From Pseudomonadota bacterium (GTDB lineage: Bacteria > Pseudomonadota > Alphaproteobacteria > Rhizobiales > Xanthobacteraceae), in contig JAEZEU010000390.1 of NCBI GenBank assembly GCA_023432885.1, forward strand, positions 1 to 22,944: a stretch of 22,944 nt of DNA, given 5' to 3'. The notes under the pieces are model-generated. The model made no database searches. It worked only from the letters and a program-made list of their open reading frames with translations, and was not told where the DNA came from. The position numbers and the translations under genes were made by a program. Each line of letters begins with the position of its first letter. Positions within the stretch are counted from its first letter, which is position 1. Positions 6,461-13,231 of this stretch are shown here, one piece after another.

Positions 6461-6541
6461 ATGATCAACCGCGCCACCAGCTATTTTTGGTACTTTAGCT
6501 ACGACAGCTCGCTGGCGGTGGGTGGATCGCGCGCACTCTAG
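6461..6541 (+). CDS. Aromatic-rich leader peptide of aroG attenuator
   Basis: A 26-codon ORF, ATG 6461 to TAG 6539-6541, encoding MINRATSYFWYFSYDSSLAV and a short GGSRAL tail. Six of seven consecutive codons (6482-6502: TAT TTT TGG TAC TTT AGC TAC) specify Tyr, Phe or Trp, covering all three end products of the pathway whose first enzyme is encoded 94 bases downstream. An in-frame ATG at 6449 would add MSPS; I prefer 6461 because it coincides with the predicted transcription start and neither ATG has a Shine-Dalgarno. The peptide's role would be regulatory: ribosomes stall on its aromatic codons when charged Tyr-, Phe- or Trp-tRNA runs short. The sequence is seen; function is inferred from the classical trp/phe leader model. 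Confidence 0.75.
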   Translation: MINRATSYFWYFSYDSSLAVGGSRAL

Positions 6542-6597
6542 AGATAGAAGTTGCAAGCCAAATCCGAACAAGCCGCCAGACCTGGCGGCTTTTTCTT
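6472..6597 (+). promoter_or_regulatory. Ribosome-mediated transcription attenuator of aroG
   Basis: Four RNA strands can be laid out. Strand 1 (6472-6481) pairs with strand 2 (6511-6520) in nine of ten positions, one of them a G-U, with a single A-C mismatch. Strand 2 (CTGGCGG, 6512-6518) can alternatively pair perfectly with strand 3 (CCGCCAG, 6573-6579), plus a G-U at 6519/6572. Strand 3 (6571-6579) pairs with strand 4 (6582-6590) as the terminator. Strand 1 directly precedes the aromatic codon run, so a ribosome stalled there would mask it, free strand 2 and form the 2:3 antiterminator. Free movement to the stop codon at 6539 would let 1:2 and 3:4 form. All pairings were read by eye; no folding energies were computed. 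Confidence 0.7.
6571..6597 (+). terminator. Intrinsic terminator upstream of aroG (attenuator terminator)
   Basis: AGCCGCCAG (6571-6579) and CTGGCGGCT (6582-6590) are perfect inverted copies. Because of the tight 2-base gap the real stem is probably eight pairs with a GACC loop. It is followed directly by TTTTTCTT (6590-6597). It lies 39 bases before the aroG ATG, with no gene ending just upstream that would need it, which points to regulated read-through. Confidence 0.8.
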
Positions 6598-6635
6598 GGC
6601 CGGCAGGTCCTCAGAACACCAAGAGGAACTTTGCC

Positions 6636-7721
6636 ATGTTGAGTACGACCGACGATCTCCGTATCCGTGAGCTGAAGGAGCTCAGTACCCCCGAGCAGGT
6701 GATGCACGAGATCCCACGCACGCTCACCGCCACGCGGGTCGTGATGGCTGCGCGAAACGCGATCCACGGGATTCTGAGCGGCACCGACGAGCGCCTTCTG
6801 GTCGTGGTTGGCCCCTGCTCGATCCACGATCCTGCGGCGGCGGTCGATTATGCCGAGCGGCTCGTCACCTTGCGCGAGCGCCTCGCCGACCGGCTGGAAA
6901 TCGTGATGCGCGTCTATTTCGAGAAGCCCCGTACTACCGTCGGCTGGAAGGGCCTGATCAATGATCCCGATCTGGATGGCAGCTTCAACATCAACAAGGG
7001 CCTGCGGCTTGCCCGCAATGTGCTCTCGGCCGTCAACAATCTTGGCCTGCCGGCGGGCACCGAATTCCTGGATATGACGACGCCGCAATACATTGCCGAT
7101 CTCGTCAGCTGGGCCGCCATCGGCGCGCGCACGACCGAAAGCCAGATTCATCGTGAGCTTGCCTCCGGCCTCTCCTGCCCGGTCGGATTCAAGAACGGCA
7201 CCGACGGCAATGTCCGCATCGCCGCCGATGCCGTGAAATCCGCCTCGCATCCGCACCATTTCATGGCGGTGACCAAGGGCGGACGCTCGGCAATCGCGGC
7301 AACCGCCGGCAACGAGGATTGCCACATCATCCTGCGCGGCGGCAGCCGGCCGAACTACGATGCCGCGAGCGTCGAAGCGGCGAGCGCCGATCTGGCAAAA
7401 GCGGGCGTCAAGCCATGCATCATGATCGACACCAGCCATGCCAACAGCAGCAAGAAGCCGGAGAAGCAGCCGGTGGTGGCCGCCGACGTCGCGCGGCAGG
7501 TGGCGTCCGGCGAGCGGCGCATCATAGGCGTGATGATCGAGAGCAACCTCGTTGCAGGCCGGCAGGACGTGGAGCCGGGCAAGCCGCTCACCTACGGGCA
7601 AAGCATCACGGATGGTTGCATCGATTGGGAGACGAGCGTCTCGGCACTCGAACAGCTGGCGGATGCAGTCCGGACGCGGGGCGGCGCGCGGGGGCGCCGT
7701 CTGAGCGAATTGTCGGCTTAA
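6636..7721 (+). CDS. aroG: 3-deoxy-7-phosphoheptulonate (DAHP) synthase, class I (AroG/F/H type)
   Basis: A 361-residue cytoplasmic enzyme joining phosphoenolpyruvate and erythrose 4-phosphate to DAHP, the first committed step to chorismate, Phe, Tyr and Trp. Class I-alpha motifs are intact: VVGPCSIHD (residues 57-65) with metal-ligand C61, EKPRT (96-100), GWKGLINDPD, EFLDM, GARTTESQIHRELASG (163-178), KNGTDG (186-191) and DTSHANSSK with H268. Length is close to E. coli AroG (350). The N-terminal extension (residues 1-45) that forms part of the allosteric site is present, so feedback inhibition is likely, but which amino acid inhibits cannot be told. ATG 6636 has GAGGA eight bases upstream. 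Expression appears to be governed by the attenuator directly upstream. Rhizobia often carry a class II enzyme as well; none is in this window. Confidence 0.92.
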   Translation: MLSTTDDLRIRELKELSTPEQVMHEIPRTLTATRVVMAARNAIHGILSGTDERLLVVVGPCSIHDPAAAVDYAERLVTLRERLADRLEIVMRVYFEKPRTTVGWKGLINDPDLDGSFNINKGLRLARNVLSAVNNLGLPAGTEFLDMTTPQYIADLVSWAAIGARTTESQIHRELASGLSCPVGFKNGTDGNVRIAADAVKSASHPHHFMAVTKGGRSAIAATAGNEDCHIILRGGSRPNYDAASVEAASADLAKAGVKPCIMIDTSHANSSKKPEKQPVVAADVARQVASGERRIIGVMIESNLVAGRQDVEPGKPLTYGQSITDGCIDWETSVSALEQLADAVRTRGGARGRRLSELSA

Positions 7722-7764
7722 CTGGAACGGGCAAAGCGGGGCGCGCCGCGCGTGCCCTGCTCGC

Positions 7765-8034
7765 TCAGCAGCCGCGGCAAATGCTCTTGATCTTCTTGTC
7801 GAGCGCCGCGTTCTCCTTGCTCAGGAGATCGTTCGGATTGTTTTGCTGGTACTTCTCGTCCGGAATGTCGGCCGCGCGCGGTTGGCGGTGACCCACCGGC
7901 GCTTGCAGCACGCCAGAGCTCGAGCCCGCGGAGGGATTCTTGGTCGCGGTCGAGGTCCCGCCGCCACCCTGCGCGAAGGCGCCGGGAACGCCGATCAAAA
8001 CTACCAGTGAAATCGACAGTAGGGTTCTACGCAT
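7765..8034 (-). CDS. Small secreted protein with C-terminal Cys pair, unknown function
   Basis: An 89-residue protein with a Sec signal peptide (MRRTLLSISLVVLIGVPGAFA-Q), then a Gly/Ser/Thr-rich low-complexity stretch and a polar tail with RAADIPDEKYQQNNPNDLLS, ending KKIKSICRGC. The CxxC at the very end and the ending itself recall other rhizobial hypothetical exported proteins; no function is known to me. ATG 8034 is chosen because GGGAG lies seven bases upstream. An in-frame ATG at 8064 would overlap the stop of the preceding gene as ATGA and give a longer n-region, so it cannot be excluded. It is the last gene of the epmA-epmB unit and convergent with aroG, 43 bases apart. Confidence 0.6.
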   Translation of the reverse strand: MRRTLLSISLVVLIGVPGAFAQGGGGTSTATKNPSAGSSSGVLQAPVGHRQPRAADIPDEKYQQNNPNDLLSKENAALDKKIKSICRGC

Positions 8035-8060
8035 CCCGCTTCTCCCGTTTTCTTCAGTTG

Positions 8061-8267
8061 TCATCGTGTCCGTTCGGGCACTTCGATCGTTGCACAGTTC
8101 CGCCGTCCTTGAGCAGCGCAATCCTGCGCCTTACGCACGTCTGCCATGGTGCCAAGCAACCAGATACCTGCGGCTACCAGCACGACGAAGAAGCCGGCCA
8201 TGACCGCATTTTCGATGCTGCGGTTGCCCTCTTCGGGCGGCTCCGGCTGTTTCCCCACCTCCGTCAC
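8061..8267 (-). CDS. Small membrane protein downstream of epmB, unknown function
   Basis: A 68-residue protein with a Pro/Glu-rich N-terminus (KQPEPPEEGN), one membrane segment at residues 21-41 (AVMAGFFVVLVAAGIWLL) and a cytoplasmic or periplasmic tail with two cysteines (KAQDCAAQGRRNC). The start is uncertain. GTG 8267 overlaps the epmB stop as GTGA, a typical translational-coupling overlap, and I take it; ATG 8201 would leave only the membrane segment and tail, and ATG 8303 would run 40 bases into epmB. I recall similar small proteins in Bradyrhizobium, always unannotated. Its placement right after the EF-P modification genes may be only positional. Confidence 0.6.
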   Translation of the reverse strand: MTEVGKQPEPPEEGNRSIENAVMAGFFVVLVAAGIWLLGTMADVRKAQDCAAQGRRNCATIEVPERTR

Positions 8268-9358
8268 GACGATTGCGGCGGATAAAGATGGGTCTCGCCG
8301 CAATAATCAAGGACCCGATAGGGCGTTTCCATAAGCTTATCACGTTGCGGCGAATCTGGCTGCGACAAATAGCTCGGCCCGATCGGCGCCTTGCCGTGGC
8401 CGCCCGGTATATCCAGCACATATTCCGGCTGGCACAGGCCCGATACACGACCCCGCAGGCGGCGCATCAGTTCCTGTCCGTGCTCAAGCGTCGTGCGCAG
8501 ATGCGCGGTGCCCGGAGCCAGATCGCCGTGGTGCAAATAATAAGGCTTGATCCTGAGTTCAACGAAGGTGCGCATCAGAGTTTCCAGCGTCGCCGCGTCG
8601 TCGTTGACACCCCGCAGCAGCACGGACTGACTCACCAGGGGGATTCCAGCGTCCGCCAGCCGCGCGCACGCGGCGCGCGCATCATGCGAAAATTCACGAG
8701 GATGGTTGGCATGCACGGCGATCCAGGTCGCCGCCCCCCGGACCTTGAGCGCGGCGACCAGGTCCCCGGTCACGCGGGAAGGATCAACGACAGGCACGCG
8801 AGTATGAATACGGATGACCTTGACGTGACCGATCGCGGCAAGGTCAGCCATGATCTCGGCCAGCCGGCGCGACGAAAGCATAAAGGGATCACCGCCGGTC
8901 AGGATCACTTCCCAAATCTCGTCATGCGAACGGACGTAGTCGAGCGCGACGCGATAGGCGTCGGCGGAAAGCGCGTTCGGCTTGCCGGGACCCACCATCT
9001 CGCGCCGGAAGCAGAAGCGGCAATAGACAGCACAGACCTGCACCACCTTGAACAGCACACGGTCGGGATAGCGGTGCACGATACCGGCAACCGGTGAATG
9101 CGCTTCATCGCCGATCGGGTCGGCGTTCTCGCCCGGCGCCATCACCAGTTCCTGCGCGCTCGGGATGAATTGTCGCGCAATGGGATCGGCCGGGTCGGCG
9201 GGTTCGATCAGCGCGGCGATCTCGGGCGTGACGGCGATGGCATAGCGGGCAGCGACCTGTTCCAACTCGGCGAGCGCAGCGGCAGGCGCAAGCCGGCGCC
9301 CGATGAGGTCGGAGGGCTGGCGCAAGGTGGCCGCAAGCCTGGGGTCGATCCTGTTCAT
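8264..9358 (-). CDS. epmB: EF-P beta-lysylation protein EpmB (lysine 2,3-aminomutase family)
   Basis: A 364-residue radical SAM, PLP-dependent enzyme that converts L-alpha-lysine to beta-lysine for modification of elongation factor P. The radical SAM cluster motif CAVYCRFC has C109, C113 and C116. A GGDPF motif follows, and DIPGGHGKAP near the C-terminus holds the PLP-binding Lys. The length fits EpmB/YjeK (about 340), not catabolic KamA (above 400), and the position next to epmA and efp settles the assignment. ATG 9358 overlaps the epmA stop as ATGA and has AGGAG five bases upstream; an upstream in-frame start at 9382 lacks this. Tight overlap with genes on both sides indicates one transcript and coupled translation. 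Confidence 0.9.
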   Translation of the reverse strand: MNRIDPRLAATLRQPSDLIGRRLAPAAALAELEQVAARYAIAVTPEIAALIEPADPADPIARQFIPSAQELVMAPGENADPIGDEAHSPVAGIVHRYPDRVLFKVVQVCAVYCRFCFRREMVGPGKPNALSADAYRVALDYVRSHDEIWEVILTGGDPFMLSSRRLAEIMADLAAIGHVKVIRIHTRVPVVDPSRVTGDLVAALKVRGAATWIAVHANHPREFSHDARAACARLADAGIPLVSQSVLLRGVNDDAATLETLMRTFVELRIKPYYLHHGDLAPGTAHLRTTLEHGQELMRRLRGRVSGLCQPEYVLDIPGGHGKAPIGPSYLSQPDSPQRDKLMETPYRVLDYCGETHLYPPQSS

Positions 9359-10407
9359 GTCTCTCCTGCGGGCGGCGTCCACACCACCTGGTCGATCCTG
9401 GGCGCGCCGCTGGCCAGCATCACCAGCCGGTCGAAACCCAGCGCCACGCCACTCGCCTCTGGCATATGGGCAACCGCAGTCAGAAAGTCATCATCCAGCG
9501 GGTAGCGCTCGCCATAGCGACGTTCTTTTTCATCCATCGAGGCGATGAAACGATGACGTTGTTCTGCCGAATCGGTCAACTCGCCAAAGCCGTTGGCAAG
9601 CTCGACGCCGCAGGCGTAGACCTCGAACCGCTCGGCGGTGCGCGGATCAGACGATTTTGTGCGGGCTAGCGCCGCCTCCGGCGCTGGATATTCGAACAGC
9701 ACGGTCAGCCGCCCCTGTCCGAGACGGGGTTCGATATGTTCGACCAGCACCTTGCTGAAAATGTCGGACCAGGTGTCGTCATCGGCAATGCGCACGCGGT
9801 CCTTTGCGGCGGCGGCCAGCGCAGCGCGATCGCCCTCACCGCCGCGGATGGTCGCCAGCAGATCGATGCCGGAAAAGCGATCGAAGGCGGAGGCCACTGT
9901 CAGCAGTTCCGGCTCGGCGAAAGGATCGCAATCCTTGCCGCGAAACGAGAAGCTTCCGATGCCGGTCGCCTGCGCGGCATGCGCGATGACCACGATCGTG
10001 TCGGCCATGATGGCGTCGTAACCGGCATTGGCGCGATACCATTCCAGCATGGTGAATTCCGGCAGATGCAGGTCGCCGCGCTCGCGGTCGCGGAACACGC
10101 GCGCAAACTCGAATATTTTCTGCTCGCCCGCGGCGAGCAACTTCTTGCACGCGAATTCGGGCGACGTGCGCAGATACCGGCTCACGCGGCTGCCATCGCC
10201 GCCCGTGAGTTCGGTGCGCGGCGCATGAAGGTGGGTTTCATTGCCGGGCGATATCTGCAGGATGCCGGTTTCGACTTCGACAAATCCCTGCTCGTCGAAC
10301 CAGGCGCGGATGGCGCGGGTGATATCCCGGCGCGCCAGCAGAAACGGCCTTCGATCGACATGCCGTGCCGGCGACCACCATGGCGAGGGTTGGTCGTGCC
10401 CGGCCAT
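9355..10407 (-). CDS. epmA: EF-P lysine ligase EpmA (lysyl-tRNA synthetase-like, PoxA/GenX)
   Basis: A 350-residue paralogue of the class II lysyl-tRNA synthetase catalytic core without the anticodon-binding domain. It activates beta-lysine with ATP and attaches it to the conserved Lys of EF-P. Motif 2 is visible as FARVFRDRE with LHLPEFTMLEWYRA (about residues 101-125), TSPEF at 81-85, ELANGFGEL, and motif 3 as GVALGFDRLVML near the C-terminus. The length is slightly above E. coli EpmA (325), mainly through a longer N-terminus. Start is ATG 10407, directly after an in-frame GTG at 10408-10410; GGGA about ten bases before either serves as a weak binding site. epmA is the first gene of the minus-strand unit, divergent from its substrate gene efp. 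Confidence 0.9.
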   Translation of the reverse strand: MAGHDQPSPWWSPARHVDRRPFLLARRDITRAIRAWFDEQGFVEVETGILQISPGNETHLHAPRTELTGGDGSRVSRYLRTSPEFACKKLLAAGEQKIFEFARVFRDRERGDLHLPEFTMLEWYRANAGYDAIMADTIVVIAHAAQATGIGSFSFRGKDCDPFAEPELLTVASAFDRFSGIDLLATIRGGEGDRAALAAAAKDRVRIADDDTWSDIFSKVLVEHIEPRLGQGRLTVLFEYPAPEAALARTKSSDPRTAERFEVYACGVELANGFGELTDSAEQRHRFIASMDEKERRYGERYPLDDDFLTAVAHMPEASGVALGFDRLVMLASGAPRIDQVVWTPPAGET

Positions 10408-10498
10408 CACGAGCCAATCCCGGCAAACCAGACGCCGGCCGAACGCAAGCGATCAATGAAGGCCGGTACATACAACATTGATACTGCTTATATTTTCC

Positions 10499-10573
10499 CT
10501 AAAATTTTAGACCGACCGGACGTGACGGGCCTAGCCTTTGGTCTTCATGTCGAAAGACTAGGGCGTTGTCCAT
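10499..10573 (-). CDS. Possible small ORF upstream of epmA (24 codons)
   Basis: It begins MDNALVFRHEDQRLGPSRPV and ends GLKF at a TAG that lies in the palindrome CTAAAATTTTAG. The start ATG at 10573 has only a weak AGG about ten bases upstream. A 10-bp stem (10531-10540 with 10554-10563; one G-U pair on the minus-strand RNA) lies within the coding part. It sits 91 bases before epmA in the same direction and could be a leader ORF, but it lacks a Pro run that would suggest EF-P autoregulation. The call is weak; the block may be a structured RNA and not a gene. Confidence 0.25.
   Translation of the reverse strand: MDNALVFRHEDQRLGPSRPVGLKF
10531..10563 (-). repeat. Hairpin with 13-base loop upstream of epmA
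   Basis: On the minus strand CCTAGTCTTT (10563-10554) pairs with AAAGGCTAGG (10540-10531), ten pairs including one G-U, with loop CGACATGAAGACC. The plus strand has a C-A mismatch at the wobble position, so the structure favours a minus-strand RNA. There is no T-run directly after it. Confidence 0.4.
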
Positions 10574-10928
10574 GTTCGTTTCGCCTGCCCCCGGCCGGAT
10601 TCGGCTTCTCGCCGAACAGCGAATGCAGGGCATGGCGCCGCGCTTCTGCCACAAACGCGACGGTGACCGGTTCGGATCGGCGACCACGGCAATGACAAAC
10701 CCAGCGTGCCTTCGCTGATCACAAAGCCCACTCCCGCCGATTACCAAAGCCCGAGGGCAAGCGGGCTGGCTATATCTTCGGTCCCGCGGGGGGCCCGATC
10801 CCGCCAAAAAGGACTGGAAAAGGGTAGCATCTGCAGGCCAAATCAGTATGTTGCGCCCGAAACCGCCTCCTTAGGCTACGGGCAGACCTGCCCGGATCGG
10901 CCGGAAGCCAGCAATTCGGGAAAAACCT

Positions 10929-11495
10929 TTGAGAGTCATCGCCAGTTCCATCCGCAAGGGCAACATCATTGAGCAGGACGGCAAGCTCTACGTCGTCCTC
11001 AGCGCCGAAAACATTCATCCCGGCAAGGGAACCCCAGTCAGCCAGATCGAAATGCGCCGCATCGGCGACGGCGTGAAGGTGTCGGAGCGTTACAAAACCA
11101 CCGACCAGGTCGAGAAGGCCACCGTCGAGGACCGCAACTTCAACTATCTCTACGAAGATGGCGACGGCTTCCACTTCATGAATTCCGAGACCTATGACCA
11201 GGTCATGGTGGCGAAGGACATCGTCGGCAGCGCCGCGCCCTACCTGCAGGAAAACATGACGGTGAAGATCTCGTTGCACGAGATGAATCCGGTTGCGATC
11301 ACCCTGCCGCAGCGCGCAACCCTGGAAGTAGTCGAGACCGAACCGGTAACCAAGGGCCAGACCGCCTCGTCCTCCTACAAGCCCGCGATCCTCTCGAATG
11401 GCGTGCGCACCTCGGTGCCGCCACATGTGTCCGCCGGGACACGCATCGTCGTCATGACGGAAGACGGGTCTTACGTCGAGCGTGCAAAGGATTAG
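10929..11495 (+). CDS. efp: Translation elongation factor P
   Basis: A 188-residue three-domain translation factor that binds between the ribosomal P and E sites and stimulates peptide bond formation at consecutive prolines. The N-terminal KOW-like domain carries the modified loop HPGKGTP with K33, equivalent to E. coli K34 and the target of EpmA/EpmB, both encoded next door. The C-terminal signature KPAILSNGVRTSVPPHVSAG is present. The start is a TTG at 10929 (MRVIASSIRKGNII); GGGA lies about eight bases upstream and there is no ATG in frame near it. The length and ends match the family. An M23-type peptidase gene follows after 43 bases on the same strand. Confidence 0.95.
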   Translation: MRVIASSIRKGNIIEQDGKLYVVLSAENIHPGKGTPVSQIEMRRIGDGVKVSERYKTTDQVEKATVEDRNFNYLYEDGDGFHFMNSETYDQVMVAKDIVGSAAPYLQENMTVKISLHEMNPVAITLPQRATLEVVETEPVTKGQTASSSYKPAILSNGVRTSVPPHVSAGTRIVVMTEDGSYVERAKD

Positions 11496-11538
11496 ACTGG
11501 GACTCTCTTGAAGGGGAATTCGCCGGGGGGCGAGGGAG

Positions 11539-13134
11539 TTGCGGAAGAGAGCTGACCGGTTCGTACTATGGCTGCTGGCAGCTTCCCTCGTGCCACTGGC
11601 CGGCAGCAACTTGGTTGCGGCCGACGAATTCCACACCCCCTCGATCTCCGCGATGCGCGTCGAATGGCGCGCCGCGCTCAACCAATTCCACACCGAAGTG
11701 AGCGGCCAGCCTGCCGCCGCATCCACCTTCAGCTTCGCGATCCAGCAGCGCTTTGCCGCTTCCGATCCGCGCTCGATGCCGGCGCTGGTGCAACTCAACG
11801 CCATCACGTCGGAGATATTCACCGGCATCGGCCGCAGCCCCATTCCGGTGCTGCTGCCGTTCGATACGGCTGCCTGGCTCGAGGCAAGACAGGCCGGCGC
11901 GGCCATTCGCAGCGATGTCGCGCGCTACCAGGCGGACTTCCGCCGCGTCGATGTCTTCCATGCCGGGCTGTCCGGCTACGACGCCACCTTCTCGCTGGCG
12001 CCTGACGCCGGCGAAGGGCTACCGCATAGGACGTTCGCAGGTCCGGTCGAGGTTCAGATCACCGGCTCGCTCCTGGTCTACGATCTCGCCGACCCCGCCG
12101 GCGGCAAGGGAGAGCCGGTCAAATCACTTGCGGCGCAATTTCCCGACATGCGCCGCTTCATCCGCGAAGGCTATGTGCGCTACGCCTTCACGAAATTCGG
12201 CGTGCCCTATGTAGTCTCGATCCAGTGCCTGGACTCGACCGCGCGGGCGCGGCGGCTGGCCTGCCGCGAGGCCTATCCGGTCGCCGAGCGTTTCCTGAAG
12301 GCCTTGCGGGTGGCCGGCGGCCTGCCGTCGCGGCAGCGCAAAGACATCGCTTCCGTCATCGCCGAGCGGCCGGCGGCGGCATCCGCTGACTTCACCTATC
12401 ACCCGAGCGGCGACATCATCGCCAGAACCGGATCACGCGGGCAGTCCGGCCGACCGGACAACACAGCCTATTCACAGATCCGCTTTCCCCTTGTGCACGT
12501 CCCCGCCGCGGTCCGCTCGCAGTCATTTGCACGGCGCGACAAGACCAGGCTCGTGGCCGGCGTCTATCCATGGCGGGATAATTTCTGCGAGGATCGCAGC
12601 TTCAATGTTGGCCAGTGCGCCGGCGGGTTCGGCCATCAGGGACAGGATATCCGGCCGCGGCCCTGCACGGCCGAAGAGAGCGCGGAGGGCTGCGACGACA
12701 AGCAGCAGGCCATCGTCGCCGTGCGCGACGCCGTCGTCATCCGCGCGCCCAAACAGCAGGCCGCGACGCTGCAGATCAACACCCGCACCGAGCACATCCG
12801 CTTCCGCTACATGCACATGAATCCTTCGGCGATGGACGCCGACGGCCTGCTCAACGGCCGAAGCGTCATCGAAGGCGAGCCGATCGGCCTGGTCTCGAAC
12901 TATCTCGACCGCCCGAACGGCACCAGCCGCCACCTGCACTTCGACATTCAAGTGTTCACGCGCGATGGCTGGCTCTGGGTCAATCCCTATACCACGCTGG
13001 TCTCGGCCTACGAACGGCTGATCCGCGGCCGTGGCCGGGAGATCGGAACGGAGCCTGTCACTTCCGCGACGGTCGCGCATGCCATGCCGGCGGAAGCCGT
13101 TCGGTCCGATTCCGGCGAGGGCGGCGAGGATTAG
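11539..13134 (+). CDS. M23-family (LytM/Gly-Gly endopeptidase-like) peptidase, exported
   Basis: A 531-residue protein with an N-terminal signal peptide (MRKRADRF, then LWLLAASLVPLAGSNLVAA). Residues 30-330 have no fold I can name. The C-terminal part has the LytM metallopeptidase layout: HQGQD (H366, D370) as the HxxxD zinc motif, YMHM with H426, and HLH at 465-467. M23 enzymes cut peptide cross-links of peptidoglycan; all four metal/catalytic positions appear present, so it may be active. The Cys-rich insertion around residues 350-385 (four Cys) suggests disulfides in the periplasm. The start is TTG 11539 with a G-rich binding region; no better start keeps the signal peptide. It may be co-transcribed with efp, 43 bases upstream. 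Confidence 0.75.
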   Translation: MRKRADRFVLWLLAASLVPLAGSNLVAADEFHTPSISAMRVEWRAALNQFHTEVSGQPAAASTFSFAIQQRFAASDPRSMPALVQLNAITSEIFTGIGRSPIPVLLPFDTAAWLEARQAGAAIRSDVARYQADFRRVDVFHAGLSGYDATFSLAPDAGEGLPHRTFAGPVEVQITGSLLVYDLADPAGGKGEPVKSLAAQFPDMRRFIREGYVRYAFTKFGVPYVVSIQCLDSTARARRLACREAYPVAERFLKALRVAGGLPSRQRKDIASVIAERPAAASADFTYHPSGDIIARTGSRGQSGRPDNTAYSQIRFPLVHVPAAVRSQSFARRDKTRLVAGVYPWRDNFCEDRSFNVGQCAGGFGHQGQDIRPRPCTAEESAEGCDDKQQAIVAVRDAVVIRAPKQQAATLQINTRTEHIRFRYMHMNPSAMDADGLLNGRSVIEGEPIGLVSNYLDRPNGTSRHLHFDIQVFTRDGWLWVNPYTTLVSAYERLIRGRGREIGTEPVTSATVAHAMPAEAVRSDSGEGGED

Positions 13135-13188
13135 TGGAGCGTATGTCCGACAGGCCGTGCGGCGGTGCAACGCAGGGCCCCTAGACAG

Positions 13189-13219
13189 AAAATGGTGAAA
13201 ACAACCCCATGCAAAGTAG
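13189..13219. repeat. Possible dispersed Bradyrhizobium motif
   Basis: AATGGTGAAAACAACCCCAT with its short flanks, in the 97-base gap after the M23 gene, resembles a short phrase I remember recurring between genes in Bradyrhizobium and relatives. There is no internal symmetry that would prove a repeat here, so this rests on memory. Confidence 0.25.
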
Positions 13220-13231
13220 CCCAGGCCAAGT

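Larger units (their letters stand above)
10408..10928. other. 521-base gap between divergent epmA and efp
   Basis: The gap is longer than two promoters need. Next to epmA it holds a possible 24-codon minus-strand ORF (10499-10573) with a hairpin inside it and the 12-base palindrome CTAAAATTTTAG at its stop. From 10574 to 10740 the minus strand stays open in more than one frame with no clear gene. The plus-strand part before efp has a CTATAT -10-like element at 10770-10775 but no matching -35. The AT-rich block 10480-10512 stands out against the GC-rich surroundings and may be the epmA promoter area. Confidence 0.5.

Noticed and set aside
7722..7764. GC-rich partial hairpin between convergent aroG and the small secreted gene
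   Set aside because: The stem is interrupted and there is no T-run on either strand, so I do not call a terminator.
10574..10740. Coding-like minus-strand stretches in different frames (GFVIAVVADPNR, then VAFVAEARRHALHSLFGEKP), as if from a frameshifted gene
   Set aside because: Two frame changes are needed to join them, I recognise no family, and high GC alone yields such stretches. It could be a gene remnant; a protein search of all three frames would decide.
10770..10775. CTATAT as a -10 element for efp
   Set aside because: No -35-like sequence lies 17 bases upstream and the distance to the efp start is over 150 bases.
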